Shown: piece after piece, positions 9,413-18,408 of the stretch
Layout: every line of letters starts with the position of its first letter
Position numbering within the stretch: position 1 is the stretch's first letter
The notes under the pieces: generated by a model
The model's input: only the letters and a program-made list of their open reading frames with translations
Databases searched by the model: none
Told to the model about the DNA's origin: nothing
Made by a program: the position numbers and the translations under genes
Source: Comamonadaceae bacterium G21597-S1
GTDB lineage: Bacteria > Pseudomonadota > Gammaproteobacteria > Burkholderiales > Burkholderiaceae_C
Direction of reading: 5' to 3'
Assembly (NCBI GenBank): GCA_027214345.1
Contig: JAPWHR010000009.1
Location: forward strand, 62,001-126,000
DNA: 64,000 bases

Positions 9413-10288
9413 ATGCTCGAGCTCGACACGGCGCGCAACCGCCAACTCGGCATTGCGATGGTCAGCGTCACCACGCTGTGTTTTGCCGCGCTCGACAGCA
9501 CCGCCAAGTGGCTGGTGCTGGTGCTGCCGGTGTTCCAGGTCGTGTGGCTGCGTTTCGTCACCCATACGCTGCTGGCCGTGGTCACGCTGACGCCGCGTTA
9601 TGGCTGGTCGCTGTACCGGCCCCGGCTGGTACGTCTGCAGCTGCTGCGCGGCCTGATGCAGGCGGTGATGACGGCGCTCAACTTCTGGGCGCTGCAATAC
9701 CTGCAGCTCGACGTAACCGGCGCGATCCAGTTCTCGGTGCCGATTCTGATCGCCGTCATCAGCGCCCGGCTGCTGGATGAACGGCTCGACGCGCGGCGCT
9801 GGGCCGCGATCCTGATCGGTTTTGCCGGCGTGTTGCTGATCGTGCGTCCCTGGTCCCAGGGGTTTCATCCGGCCATCGTGTTGTCGCTGATCAACGCCGT
9901 GTTGTACGCCTTGTTCAACATGCTGACCCGGCGCATGGCGGCCACCGAATTGCCGGCGACGACGCAGCTGTGGTCTGCCGGCAGCGCGGCGCTGTTGCTG
10001 ACACCGCTGGGACTGTGGCAGTGGACCCCGCCGCAGGACACCGTGACCTGGATCCTGGTGCTGATCATGGGTGTGTTTGGTGGGCTCGGCCACCTGATGG
10101 TGACCCAGGCCCACCGCTACGCGTCGGCGGCGGTGCTGGGGCCGTTCCTGTACCAGCAGATCATCTACATGACCCTGTTCGGCTGGCTGATCTTCGGCGA
10201 CGTGCCCGATGCCACGGTGATCGGCGGCGCGGCCGTCGTCGTGGCCAGTGGACTGTACCTGCTGTACCGGGAATTTCGCCGGCGCTGA
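9413..10288 (+). CDS. EamA/DMT superfamily permease
   Basis: 291 residues from the ATG at 9413; the longer frame starting at 9368 adds a hydrophilic, non-conserved head. About ten membrane helices in two EamA halves: the first runs from GIAMVSVTTLCFAALDSTAKW, the second from FHPAIVLSLINAVLYALFNML. TYPICAL family features are the Pro-rich helix ends such as GAIQFSVPILIAVIS and the C-terminal YREFRRR. Such proteins export metabolites or take up small solutes at the inner membrane; the substrate is unknown. It follows alaS after 179 bases with no visible terminator and is convergent with the OsmC gene. Confidence 0.88.
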   Translation: MLELDTARNRQLGIAMVSVTTLCFAALDSTAKWLVLVLPVFQVVWLRFVTHTLLAVVTLTPRYGWSLYRPRLVRLQLLRGLMQAVMTALNFWALQYLQLDVTGAIQFSVPILIAVISARLLDERLDARRWAAILIGFAGVLLIVRPWSQGFHPAIVLSLINAVLYALFNMLTRRMAATELPATTQLWSAGSAALLLTPLGLWQWTPPQDTVTWILVLIMGVFGGLGHLMVTQAHRYASAAVLGPFLYQQIIYMTLFGWLIFGDVPDATVIGGAAVVVASGLYLLYREFRRR

Positions 10289-10319
10289 CCCCGTCCGGTC
10301 GCGGTCCGGCCATGCGCGC

Positions 10320-10793
10320 TCACGTTGCCGACAGGACGGGTTCGCAGCGAATCTCGGTCAGCACGGAGTTGGCGATGAAACATTCCTGGTGTGCCCGGTG
10401 GTGCAGCTGCGCGAGCCGGTCTGTGTCGGGCTGGTTCGGTCCGGAGAACGCCACTTGCGGGCGCAGCGTGACGCGGCTGACGAACAATTTGCCCTGTGCG
10501 TTCTTGCGCATCTCGCCTGCCGCGTTGTCGTGGTACCGGTCGACGCAGAAGCCGTCCTTGGCCGCCAGCGCCAGGAACCACAACATGTGACAGCTGGCGA
10601 TCGACGAGACGAAGGCCTCCTCGGGGTCCAGCGCTGCCGGATCCGACCAGGGCAGTGGCACGACATGCGGCGACGCAGAGCCGGCGATGTCGATGCCGCC
10701 ATCGAAGCGCAGCCGGTGCACGCGGCTGTAACGGCCGCCACGAAAATCCTGCTCTCCGCGCTCCCAGAGTACTTCGGCCGTGTAATGGCCCAT
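10320..10793 (-). CDS. OsmC/Ohr family protein
   Basis: 157 residues from the ATG at 10793, which has AGGAG upstream; the frame back to 10835 would overlap the stop of bclA. OsmC-fold proteins reduce organic hydroperoxides with two cysteines. Both are in the expected places: ASCHMLWFLALAA (about residue 68) and HQECFIANSV (about 138). The conserved PEEAFVSSIASCH context fits the OsmC rather than the Ohr branch. It is 41 bases downstream of bclA on the same strand and so probably co-transcribed with it, perhaps protecting against oxidants made by the box oxygenase; that role is inference. Confidence 0.88.
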   Translation of the reverse strand: MGHYTAEVLWERGEQDFRGGRYSRVHRLRFDGGIDIAGSASPHVVPLPWSDPAALDPEEAFVSSIASCHMLWFLALAAKDGFCVDRYHDNAAGEMRKNAQGKLFVSRVTLRPQVAFSGPNQPDTDRLAQLHHRAHQECFIANSVLTEIRCEPVLSAT

Positions 10794-10834
10794 GCTGAAC
10801 TCCTGTCGATGGTGCCCGGGCACCGGTTGATCCA

Positions 10835-12430
10835 TCAGCTGCGCGGGCCGGACTCGCGTTCGCGCAGCCTGAAGCGCTGGATTTTGCCAGTGGCGGTCTT
10901 GGGCAGGTCGGGGACGAACTCAATCAGTCGCGGGTACTTGTGCGGCGCCAGCCGTTCCTTCACGAACGCCTGCAGTTCGGCTTCGTCCGCCTGCGCGCCG
11001 GCCTTGAGCACGACGAAGGCCTTGGTGCGGGTCAGGCCGTCTTCGTTCGGCACGCCGATCACCGCGGCCTCCAGCACGGCCGGATGCTGCACCAGCGTGG
11101 CTTCGACCTCGAACGGCGAGACATAGATGCCGCTGACCTTGAGCATGTCGTCGCTGCGGCCGCTGTAGGTGTAGCTGCCGTCGGCATTGCGCACGTACTT
11201 GTCGCCGCTGCGGGTCCAGTCGCCCTGGAAGGTCTCGCGCGACTTCGCACGGTTGCCCCAATACATCAGCGCCGAGCTCGGTCCCTGGACGTACAGGTCG
11301 CCGGTTTCGCCGTCCGGGACCGGCCGGCCGTCGTCGCCGCGCAGCTCGATGGTGTAGCCGGGCACCGGCCAGCCGGTCGTGCCGTATCGCACCTGGCCGG
11401 GTCGGTTGGACAGGTAGATGTGCAGCATCTCGGTCGAGCCGATGCCGTCGATGATCTCGACGCCGTAGTGGCGGGTGAATCGTTCGCCCAGGTCGGCGGG
11501 CAAGGCTTCCCCGGCCGACGAGGCCAGACGCAATGCGACCTTCGCGGGGTCGGGCAGGTCGCTGGCGGCCAGCATGCCGGCGAATCCGGTCGGCGCACCG
11601 TAGAAGACCGTGGGCTTGACGCCCGCCTGCTGCGGCGGCAGCGCCTGCCAGCGGCTGAAGACGGCTGCCGGTGTCGGCCGTTCTGCCATCAGGATCGTCG
11701 TGGCGCCCACGCTGAGCGGGAAGCTCAGCGCATTGCCCAGGCCGTAGGCAAAGAACAGCTTGGCGGCGGAAAAGCAGACATCGTCCTCTCGCAGGCCGAG
11801 GATGGCGCTGCCGTACAAAGCGGCGGTCCAGTACGGATTGGCCTGGCTGTGCAAGGTGCCCTTGGGCTTGCCGGTGGATCCGGACGAATACAGCCAGAAT
11901 CCGGGATCGTCGGCGCTGGTGTCCGCGGCCTGCGCCAGCGCCGGTTGTGGCTGCAGCCAGTCGTCCATGGCTACCGCGCCGGCCGGCACCGCGGCATCCG
12001 GGTGCGAGACGATGGTCAGGCCGACCTCATGCCCGCCGCGGGCCATCGCGGTGCCCAGCACCGGCAGCAGCGCGCCGGAGGCCAGCACGGCCTGGGCCCG
12101 GCTGTGCGCCAGCATGTAGGCATAGTCGTCGGCCGTTGCCAGCGTATTGACCGCCACCGGCACGATGCCGGCGTACATGGCTCCGAGAAAGGCCACCGGC
12201 CAGTCGTTGCAGTCGTGCATCACCAGCAGTACCCGCTCTTCGCGCCGGATGCCGGCGGCGAGCAAGGCCGACGCCATGCGCCGCACGCGGTCGTCGAGTG
12301 CCGCGTACGACATCGGGCCATGGTCATCGACATAGGCGATCCGGTCCGGCCGGTGCCGGTTGCGATCGAGCAGGTGGCGGGCGAAATTGAACCGTTCCGG
12401 CGGTGGCGCGGCGGGGGTGGGGCTCGTCAC
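10835..12430 (-). CDS. bclA: Benzoate--CoA ligase
   Basis: 531 residues. The start is a GTG at 12430, with GAGGAG seven bases upstream; there is no in-frame ATG near. Acyl-adenylate-forming enzyme: the AMP loop is YSSGSTGKPKG, followed by GSTEMLHIYLSN, the hinge GRSDDMLKVSGIYVSP and the catalytic Lys in PKTATGKIQR. The GSTEMLHIYLSNRPG and AKLFFAYGLGN stretches are typical of benzoate-CoA ligases. It activates benzoate with ATP and CoA to benzoyl-CoA, the substrate of BoxBA and the effector of BoxR. Divergent from boxR, and carrying a promoter element also present before boxC. Confidence 0.95.
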   Translation of the reverse strand: MTSPTPAAPPPERFNFARHLLDRNRHRPDRIAYVDDHGPMSYAALDDRVRRMASALLAAGIRREERVLLVMHDCNDWPVAFLGAMYAGIVPVAVNTLATADDYAYMLAHSRAQAVLASGALLPVLGTAMARGGHEVGLTIVSHPDAAVPAGAVAMDDWLQPQPALAQAADTSADDPGFWLYSSGSTGKPKGTLHSQANPYWTAALYGSAILGLREDDVCFSAAKLFFAYGLGNALSFPLSVGATTILMAERPTPAAVFSRWQALPPQQAGVKPTVFYGAPTGFAGMLAASDLPDPAKVALRLASSAGEALPADLGERFTRHYGVEIIDGIGSTEMLHIYLSNRPGQVRYGTTGWPVPGYTIELRGDDGRPVPDGETGDLYVQGPSSALMYWGNRAKSRETFQGDWTRSGDKYVRNADGSYTYSGRSDDMLKVSGIYVSPFEVEATLVQHPAVLEAAVIGVPNEDGLTRTKAFVVLKAGAQADEAELQAFVKERLAPHKYPRLIEFVPDLPKTATGKIQRFRLRERESGPRS

Positions 12431-12480
12431 GATGGTGCTCCTCGGGTCGGTGCCGGTGCGGCGCAGCCTGGCGGGTCGGC

Positions 12481-12509
12481 TTGCGTGCCCTGGCGATATG
12501 AACTATTCT
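12481..12509 (+). promoter_or_regulatory. Candidate promoter of boxR
   Basis: TTGCGT (12481-12486), a 17-base spacer and TATTCT (12504-12509) precede boxR on the plus strand. The -10 is reasonable, the -35 weak. It overlaps the transcribed leader of the divergent bclA gene. Confidence 0.35.
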
Positions 12510-12518
12510 GCGTATCGG

Positions 12519-12561
12519 ACCTTAACGCCAGCGAAGTTCAATGTCAAGCACTATATTGCAT
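12519..12561 (-). promoter_or_regulatory. Promoter of bclA with upstream TGCA element
   Basis: On the minus strand TTGACA (12547-12542), a 17-base spacer and TAAGGT (12524-12519) form a sigma-70-like promoter, giving a leader of roughly 80 bases before the GTG of bclA. Immediately upstream and running into the -35 box is ATGCAATATAGTGCTTGAC (12561-12543). The same element, with three differences, covers the -35 of the boxC promoter. TGCA-containing sites are known operators of the BzdR/BoxR family, so BoxR control is a fair inference. Confidence 0.6.
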
Positions 12562-13488
12562 GTTTCCGGGCCGCCGACCAGTCAGCCCATCGGCAACGAA
12601 GCCGCCGTGGACTCCGTTGAAGACAAGAATCCGTTTCTGGTTGCGATGGGCGAGCGGGTGCGGGCGTTGCGGGCGCGCCGCGGCATGACGCGCAAGGCGG
12701 TCGCGCTGGCGGCCGACGTGTCCGAGCGCCACTTGGCCAACCTGGAATACGGCACCGGCAACGTGTCCATCCTGGTGCTGCTGCAGGTGGCCGGAGCCCT
12801 GCAGTGTGCGCTGGCCGAACTGATCGGCGACGTGACCACCTCGTCGCCGGAGTGGCTGATGATCCGCGAGATGCTCGAGCGCCGCGACGAGGTGACCTTG
12901 CAGAAGGTCCGCGTCGCGGTCGGCGAACTGCTCGGCACCGGCGGCGGCAATCGCGCGCGCAGTCCGCGTGTCGCGCTGGTCGGCCTGCGCGGGGCCGGCA
13001 AGTCGACGCTGGGCCAGATGCTGGCCGGGGACCTGGGTTATCCCTTCGTCGAACTGAGCCGCGAGATCGAGAAATTCGCCGGCTGCAGCGTGGCCGAGAT
13101 CCAGGCCCTGTACGGCGTCAACGCCTATCGGCGTTACGAGCGCCGCGCGCTGGAGGAGGCGATCCAGATCTATCCGGAAGCGGTGATCGCGACACCCGGC
13201 GGCCTGGTGTCCGATCCCGCCACGTTCAACCAGTTGCTGGCGCATTGCACGACGGTCTGGTTGCAGGCATCCGCCCAGGACCACATGCAGCGGGTGGTGG
13301 CGCAAGGCGACATGCGCCCGATGGCCGGCAGCCGCGAGGCCATGGACGACCTCAAGGGCATTCTGGCCGGACGTGCCGCCTTCTATTCCAAGGCACAGCT
13401 GCGCATCGACACCAGCGCGCAGGGGTTGGCGGAGACTTTCGCGTTGCTGCGGCAAGCCGTGCGGCGGGCCCTGGAAATAGCGACATGA
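12541..13488 (+). CDS. boxR: BoxR: benzoyl-CoA-responsive regulator (HTH plus shikimate-kinase-like domain)
   Basis: 315 residues if begun at the ATG at 12541. Residues about 33-95 are an XRE-type helix-turn-helix (GERVRALRARRGMTRKAVALAADVSERHLANLE is split here only by its turn). From about residue 140 follows a shikimate-kinase-like fold with Walker A GLRGAGKS and an adenylate-kinase-like lid, as in BzdR/BoxR, where benzoyl-CoA binding releases the DNA. The start is uncertain: the bclA promoter element overlaps 12541, no good ribosome site precedes it, and a GTG at 12607 would give 293 residues beginning VDSVEDKNPF. Located between bclA and boxC, it is expected to repress both until benzoyl-CoA forms. 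Confidence 0.93.
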   Translation: MSSTILHVSGPPTSQPIGNEAAVDSVEDKNPFLVAMGERVRALRARRGMTRKAVALAADVSERHLANLEYGTGNVSILVLLQVAGALQCALAELIGDVTTSSPEWLMIREMLERRDEVTLQKVRVAVGELLGTGGGNRARSPRVALVGLRGAGKSTLGQMLAGDLGYPFVELSREIEKFAGCSVAEIQALYGVNAYRRYERRALEEAIQIYPEAVIATPGGLVSDPATFNQLLAHCTTVWLQASAQDHMQRVVAQGDMRPMAGSREAMDDLKGILAGRAAFYSKAQLRIDTSAQGLAETFALLRQAVRRALEIAT

Positions 13489-13495
13489 ATTATTT

Positions 13496-13548
13496 TGCAG
13501 ATATGCATTGGAGTGCTTGACCTGCATCGATTCGTGCAATATCATGCA
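13496..13548 (+). promoter_or_regulatory. boxC promoter with five TGCA sites
   Basis: TTGACC (13517-13522), 17 bases, TATCAT (13540-13545) is a near-consensus sigma-70 promoter about 65 bases before the boxC start. TGCA occurs five times in 53 bases, at 13496, 13504, 13523, 13535 and 13545, two of them inside the spacer and one overlapping the -10. ATGCATTGGAGTGCTTGAC (13503-13521) matches the bclA promoter element at 16 of 19 positions. Repressor sites overlapping -35 and -10 fit repression by BoxR. Confidence 0.7.
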
Positions 13549-13611
13549 TGTAAGCAACCAAGACCAACCCGGCCGATCCGATGAACCGGACGCCCCACCC
13601 AGGAGACAGAC

Positions 13612-15270
13612 GTGCAAGCTCCCGCCCCCGTGGATTACCAGACCAGCCCGGCGCAATACCGGCACTGGAAGCTGTCGTTCGATGGCCCGGTGGCGACGCT
13701 CGCGGCCGACTTCGACGAAAACGCCGGCCTGCGGCCGGGCTACAAACTCAAGCTCAACAGCTACGACCTGGGGGTGGACATCGAGCTTAACGACGCCATC
13801 AACCGGATCCGTTTCGAGCATCCCGAGGTGCGCACCGTCGTCGTGACCAGCGCCAAGGACCGGGTGTTCTGCTCCGGGGCCAACATCTTCATGCTCGGTG
13901 TCAGCAGCCATGCCTGGAAGGTCAACTTCTGCAAGTTCACCAACGAGACCCGCAACGGGCTGGAAGACTCGTCGTTGTACAGCGGTCTCAAGTTCCTGGC
14001 CGCCGTCAACGGGGCCTGTGCCGGCGGCGGTTACGAGATGGCGCTGGCCTGCGACGAGATCATCCTGATCGACGACCGCTCGTCGTCGGTGAGCCTGCCC
14101 GAAGTGCCCCTGCTCGGCGTGTTGCCCGGCACCGGCGGCCTGACCCGGGTCACCGACAAACGCAAGGTGCGGCATGACCTGGCCGACATCTTCTGCACCA
14201 GCGTCGAAGGCGTGCGCGGCCAGCGCGCCAAGGACTGGAAGCTGGTCGACGAAATCGCCAAACCGGCGGTATTCGCCCAGACGGTGCAGGAACGCGCGCT
14301 GGCGCTCGCCGCCGGCAGCGACCGGCCGGCCGACGGCAAGCCGGTGCCGCTGGCTCCACTGGAGCGCAGCGTCGAGGCCGACGCGCTGCGGTATCCACTG
14401 GTGACGGTCGAGATCGACCGCACCCGGCGCCTGGCCACGTTCACCGTCCAGGCGCCCACGGGCGAGCAGCCGTCGGACATCGCCGGCATCGAGGCGGCCG
14501 GCGGCAACTGGTACCCGCTGCAGCTGGCGCGGCAGCTGGAGGACGCGATCCTGATGATGCGCACCAACGAACTCGAGATCGGCCTGTGGCAGATCAAGAC
14601 CACGGGGGATGCGGCTGCCGTGCTGGCGATGGACGCCACGCTGCTCGAACACGCGGCGCACTGGTTCGTGCGCGAGAGCACCGGCTGGTTGCGCCGCAGC
14701 CTGAGCCGGCTCGACGTGTCTTCGCGCAGCCTGTTCGCACTGGTCGAGCCGGGATCGTGTTTTGCCGGCACCCTGCTCGAGCTGGCCCTGGCCTGCGATC
14801 GCATCTACCACCTGGCCTTGCCCGATGATGCGGCCAAGGCACCGCGCATCACGGTGGCCGATACCAATTTCGGCATCTACCCGATGGCCACCGGCCAGAG
14901 CCGGCTCGGTCGGCGTTTTTACGACGACGAACATCAGATGGCCGCGGTGCGGGCCCAGGCGGGCCAGGCGCTGGATGCCGATGCCGCATTGACGCTGGGC
15001 CTGGTCACCAGCAATCCGGACGACATCGACTGGGACGACGAGGTCCGCATCGCGGTCGAGGAGCGCGTCGCGATGTCGCCCGACGCCTTGACCGGCATGG
15101 AGGCCAACCTGCGTTTCAACGGCACCGAGAACATGGTGACACGCGTGTTCGGCCGCCTGACCGCGTGGCAGAACTGGATCTTCCAGCGGCCCAACGCAGT
15201 TGGCGACAAGGGTGCGCTCAAGGTCTATGGCACCGGCGAGAAATCCGCGTTCGACTGGAACCGGGTCTGA
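13612..15270 (+). CDS. boxC: 2,3-Epoxybenzoyl-CoA dihydrolase
   Basis: 552 residues from a GTG at 13612, with AGGAGA five bases upstream. Crotonase superfamily protein of double size, as expected for BoxC. The first half holds FCSGANIFMLG and the oxyanion loop AAVNGACAGGGYEMALACDE; the second half keeps a degenerate crotonase domain (FALVEPGSCFAGTLLELALACDRIY). BoxC opens the ring of 2,3-epoxybenzoyl-CoA by adding two waters, releasing formate and 3,4-dehydroadipyl-CoA semialdehyde. First gene of the boxCBA transcript; 91 bases separate it from boxB. The formate could be used by the formate-tetrahydrofolate ligase gene at 26656, which is inference. Confidence 0.96.
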   Translation: MQAPAPVDYQTSPAQYRHWKLSFDGPVATLAADFDENAGLRPGYKLKLNSYDLGVDIELNDAINRIRFEHPEVRTVVVTSAKDRVFCSGANIFMLGVSSHAWKVNFCKFTNETRNGLEDSSLYSGLKFLAAVNGACAGGGYEMALACDEIILIDDRSSSVSLPEVPLLGVLPGTGGLTRVTDKRKVRHDLADIFCTSVEGVRGQRAKDWKLVDEIAKPAVFAQTVQERALALAAGSDRPADGKPVPLAPLERSVEADALRYPLVTVEIDRTRRLATFTVQAPTGEQPSDIAGIEAAGGNWYPLQLARQLEDAILMMRTNELEIGLWQIKTTGDAAAVLAMDATLLEHAAHWFVRESTGWLRRSLSRLDVSSRSLFALVEPGSCFAGTLLELALACDRIYHLALPDDAAKAPRITVADTNFGIYPMATGQSRLGRRFYDDEHQMAAVRAQAGQALDADAALTLGLVTSNPDDIDWDDEVRIAVEERVAMSPDALTGMEANLRFNGTENMVTRVFGRLTAWQNWIFQRPNAVGDKGALKVYGTGEKSAFDWNRV

Positions 15271-15361
15271 GCCCGTGCAGCAGTGTTGTGCGGCGCGAAT
15301 CCGGGTGGCGCGCCGTAACCGAAAGATTCTTTTCCCCCGTGCAACCGCATGATCGGAGGCC

Positions 15362-16792
15362 ATGATGTCTGGCATCAACTACAGCGAAAAAATCCCGAAC
15401 AACGTCAACCTGGGTGAGGACCGCACGCTGCAGCGCGCGCTCGAGCAGTGGCAGCCCAACTTCGTCAACTGGTGGGACGACGCCGGTCCGGAGGACTCGC
15501 GCGACATGGAGGTCTACCTGCGCACCGCCGTGAGCGTGGACCCGCAGGGCTGGGCCGAGTTCGGCCATGTGAAGATGCGCGACTACCGCTGGGGCATCTT
15601 CCTGAACCCGGGCAGCGCCGATCGCGAGATCCACTTCGGCGACCACAAGGGCGAGAAGGCCTGGACCGACGTGCCCGGCGAACACCGCGCCAATCTGCGC
15701 CGCATCATCGTCACGCAGGGCGACACCGAACCGGCCTCGGTCGAGCAGCAGCGCCACCTCGGACTGACGGCGCCGAGCATGTACGACCTGCGCAACCTGT
15801 TCCAGGTCAATGTCGAGGAAGGACGCCATCTGTGGGCCATGGTCTACCTGTTGCACAAGCACTTCGGCCGCGACGGGCGCGAGGAGGCCGAGGCCTTGCT
15901 CGAGCGGCGCAGCGGTGACCAGGACAACCCCCGCATCCTGGGTGCGTTCAACGAAGCCACGCCGGACTGGCTGAGCTTCTTCATGTTCACCTATTTCACC
16001 GACCGTGACGGCAAGTTCCAGCTCTGCGCGCTGGCCGAAAGTGCGTTCGATCCGCTGGCGCGCACCACCAAGTTCATGCTGACCGAAGAGGCGCACCACA
16101 TGTTCGTCGGCGAGTCCGGCGTCTCGCGCATCATCCAGCGCACCGCCGCGGCGATGAACGAGCTCAAGACCGACGACGCGGCCAAACTGCGCGCGGCTGG
16201 CGTGATCGACCTGCCGACGATCCAGCGCTACATCAACTTCCACTTCAGCGTGACCATCGACCTGTTCGGCGCCGACGAATCGAGCAACGCCGCCACGTTC
16301 TACAGCTCCGGCTTGAAGGGGCGGTACGAGGAAGGCAAGCGCGACGACGACCATGTGCTCAAAGGCCAGACCTACAAGGTGCTCGAGGCGAAGGAGGGCA
16401 AGCTGGTCGAGAAGGAAGTGCCGATGCTCAATGCGCTCAACGAAGTGCTGCGCGACGACTTCATCAAGGACTCGGTGGCCGGCGTCAACCGCTGGAACCG
16501 GGTGCTCGAGAAGGCCGGGCTGCCGCACCGCCTGAGCGTGCCGCACAAGGCCTTCCATCGCAACATCGGTGCGCTGTCGGGCATCAAGGTGTCGCCGGAC
16601 GGCCGCGTCGTGTCCGAGGCAGAATGGAAGGCGAAGGTCGACGAGTGGTTGCCCAGTGCCGACGACCGAGCTTTCGTGGCCAGCCTGATGGGGCGGGTCG
16701 TCGAACCGGGCAAGTTCGCGAACTGGATCGCGCCTCCGGTGATCGGCATCAATCGCCAGCCGGTGGACTTCGAATACGTGCGCTTCGCCTGA
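15362..16792 (+). CDS. boxB: Benzoyl-CoA 2,3-epoxidase, diiron oxygenase component
   Basis: 476 residues, ATG at 15362 after GATCGGAGGCC. Diiron carboxylate enzyme: the E-x-x-H pairs are E153-x-x-H156 ([10 protein letters not shown]) and E243-x-x-H246 (LTEEAHHMF), each in a long helix. BoxB inserts one oxygen atom into benzoyl-CoA to give the 2,3-epoxide, taking electrons from BoxA. Length and the sequence [23 protein letters not shown] are family-typical. Lies between boxC and boxA in the same transcript; 34 bases to boxA. No formaldehyde/aldehyde dehydrogenase gene (boxD) for the next step is in the window. Confidence 0.97.
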   Translation: MMSGINYSEKIPNNVNLGEDRTLQRALEQWQPNFVNWWDDAGPEDSRDMEVYLRTAVSVDPQGWAEFGHVKMRDYRWGIFLNPGSADREIHFGDHKGEKAWTDVPGEHRANLRRIIVTQGDTEPASVEQQRHLGLTAPSMYDLRNLFQVNVEEGRHLWAMVYLLHKHFGRDGREEAEALLERRSGDQDNPRILGAFNEATPDWLSFFMFTYFTDRDGKFQLCALAESAFDPLARTTKFMLTEEAHHMFVGESGVSRIIQRTAAAMNELKTDDAAKLRAAGVIDLPTIQRYINFHFSVTIDLFGADESSNAATFYSSGLKGRYEEGKRDDDHVLKGQTYKVLEAKEGKLVEKEVPMLNALNEVLRDDFIKDSVAGVNRWNRVLEKAGLPHRLSVPHKAFHRNIGALSGIKVSPDGRVVSEAEWKAKVDEWLPSADDRAFVASLMGRVVEPGKFANWIAPPVIGINRQPVDFEYVRFA

Positions 16793-16826
16793 GGGCGCCG
16801 CGCAACAGCTGGGAAGGAATGGCAGC

Positions 16827-18113
16827 ATGGGTGCATCCGAGTCGGCAATGATCAAGCAGCATCTGATCGATCCGGAGATCTGCATCCGCTGCAACACCTG
16901 CGAGGCCACCTGCCCGGTGGGTGCGATTACGCACGACGACCGCAACTATGTCGTCGACGCGTCCAAATGCAACCTGTGCATGGACTGCATCGCGCCGTGC
17001 CCGACCGGCTCCATCGACAACTGGCGCACCATGCCGCGGGCCATCGCCTATCCGGTGGACGAGCAGTTGTCGTGGGACGAGTTGCCGGCGGAACTCACGC
17101 CCGAGCAGCTCGCCCAGGCCGGCGTGGCCGACGCTGCCGTGGCCGAGGTAGCGGCCACAGCAGCGTCGACGACGGCCACGCGCTCGGACGCCGTGGAGAC
17201 GGTGTTTCGCGGCGCCGATTACGGCGCCAGCTTGCCGCCTTGGTCGGCCGCCCATGCCTACACCAACCTGTACGGACCGAAGGCGCAGGCCAAGTCCATC
17301 ACCGCGACCGTGACCGGCAACGTCCGGGTCACCGAGGTGGGACGCGAATACGACACCCACCATATCGTGCTCGATTTCGGCAGCATGCCGTTTCCGGTGC
17401 TCGAAGGCCAATCGATCGGCATCGTGCCGCCGGGGCAGGACGCGCAGGGCCGGGCGCATCATCCGCGCCAGTATTCGGTGGCCAGCCCGCGCAACGGCGA
17501 GCGCCCCGGCTACAACAACCTGTCGCTGACCATCAAGCGGGTGCTGGTCGATCACCAGGGGCGGCCGGTGCGCGGCGTGGCGTCGAACTACATGTGCGAT
17601 CTCAAGGTCGGCGACACGGTGCAGGTGACCGGGCCTTTCGGTGCCAGCTTCCTGATGCCCAACCATCCGCGCAGCAACATCGTGATGATCTGCACCGGCA
17701 CCGGCAGTGCGCCGATGCGGGCGATGACCGAATGGCGCCGCCGCTTGCGTGCGTCGGGCAGGTTTGACGGCGGCAAGCTGCTGTTGTTCTTCGGTGCCCG
17801 CACCCAGCAGGATCTGCCGTATTTCGGTCCGCTGCAGAACCTTCCGCGCGATTTCATCGACACCAATTTCGCGTTCTCGCGCGCGCCCGATGGCCCCAAG
17901 CGTTATGTGCAGGACGTGATGCGCGAACGCGCGGCCGACCTTGTGCCGCTGCTGGCCGACGACAACACCTTCATCTACGTCTGTGGTCTCAAGAGCATGG
18001 AAGAAGGGGTCGTGCTGGCCATGCGCGACGTGGTGCGCGAGGCCGGTCAGGACTGGGACGCCCTGGCCGCGAGGCTCAAGTCACGCGGCCGGCTGCATCT
18101 GGAAACCTACTGA
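16827..18113 (+). CDS. boxA: Benzoyl-CoA 2,3-epoxidase, reductase component
   Basis: 428 residues, ATG at 16827 with GGAAGG upstream. N-terminal ferredoxin part with two 4Fe-4S motifs, [12 protein letters not shown] (residues about 19-30) and [12 protein letters not shown] (about 50-61). A linker rich in Ala and Thr (about 95-130) follows, then an FNR-like module with the FAD site [11 protein letters not shown] and the NADPH site [12 protein letters not shown]. BoxA carries electrons from NADPH through FAD and the clusters to BoxB. Last gene of boxCBA; its stop is 15 bases from the end of a gene on the other strand, so transcription must stop in that gene, but I see no terminator hairpin. Confidence 0.96.
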   Translation: MGASESAMIKQHLIDPEICIRCNTCEATCPVGAITHDDRNYVVDASKCNLCMDCIAPCPTGSIDNWRTMPRAIAYPVDEQLSWDELPAELTPEQLAQAGVADAAVAEVAATAASTTATRSDAVETVFRGADYGASLPPWSAAHAYTNLYGPKAQAKSITATVTGNVRVTEVGREYDTHHIVLDFGSMPFPVLEGQSIGIVPPGQDAQGRAHHPRQYSVASPRNGERPGYNNLSLTIKRVLVDHQGRPVRGVASNYMCDLKVGDTVQVTGPFGASFLMPNHPRSNIVMICTGTGSAPMRAMTEWRRRLRASGRFDGGKLLLFFGARTQQDLPYFGPLQNLPRDFIDTNFAFSRAPDGPKRYVQDVMRERAADLVPLLADDNTFIYVCGLKSMEEGVVLAMRDVVREAGQDWDALAARLKSRGRLHLETY

Positions 18114-18128
18114 GCGCCTGACACCGCC

Positions 18129-18407
18129 TCAACGGGTCGGCACGGCGCCCAGGCCCGGCCATGTGTGCGGTTCGGCGTATTCCGTCGGAGCCTTGGCATA
18201 TGTCACCCAGACCGCGGTCGATCCCAGCGCCACCAGGATCACGATGGCCATGGCGGCCATGGGTGACTTGGGCCGGGATGACCCCGGTCGGGGTGCGCCG
18301 GGCCGGCGATGACCGGTCTGCGGGTGGGCGTTGCCGCCCTGCGCCTGCAGGCGCCTGGTCGCCGCCCGTGAGGGCGAACCGCGCCGCGGGCGCGCGGGCG
18401 GCTGCAT
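18129..18407 (-). CDS. Small single-span membrane protein, hypothetical
   Basis: 92 residues. The ATG at 18407 begins two bases after the stop of the BON lipoprotein gene, so translation could be coupled. The first 48 residues are Arg/Pro-rich and low in complexity; residues about 50-70 (AAMAIVILVALGSTAVWVTY) form one convincing membrane helix; a short tail follows. A start at the internal Met at about residue 50 would leave a 43-residue protein made mostly of the helix. I recognise no family. The hydrophobic run, not expected in a random high-GC frame, and the tight junction are the reasons for listing it. Confidence 0.45.
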   Translation of the reverse strand: MQPPARPRRGSPSRAATRRLQAQGGNAHPQTGHRRPGAPRPGSSRPKSPMAAMAIVILVALGSTAVWVTYAKAPTEYAEPHTWPGLGAVPTR

Positions 18408-18408
18408 G

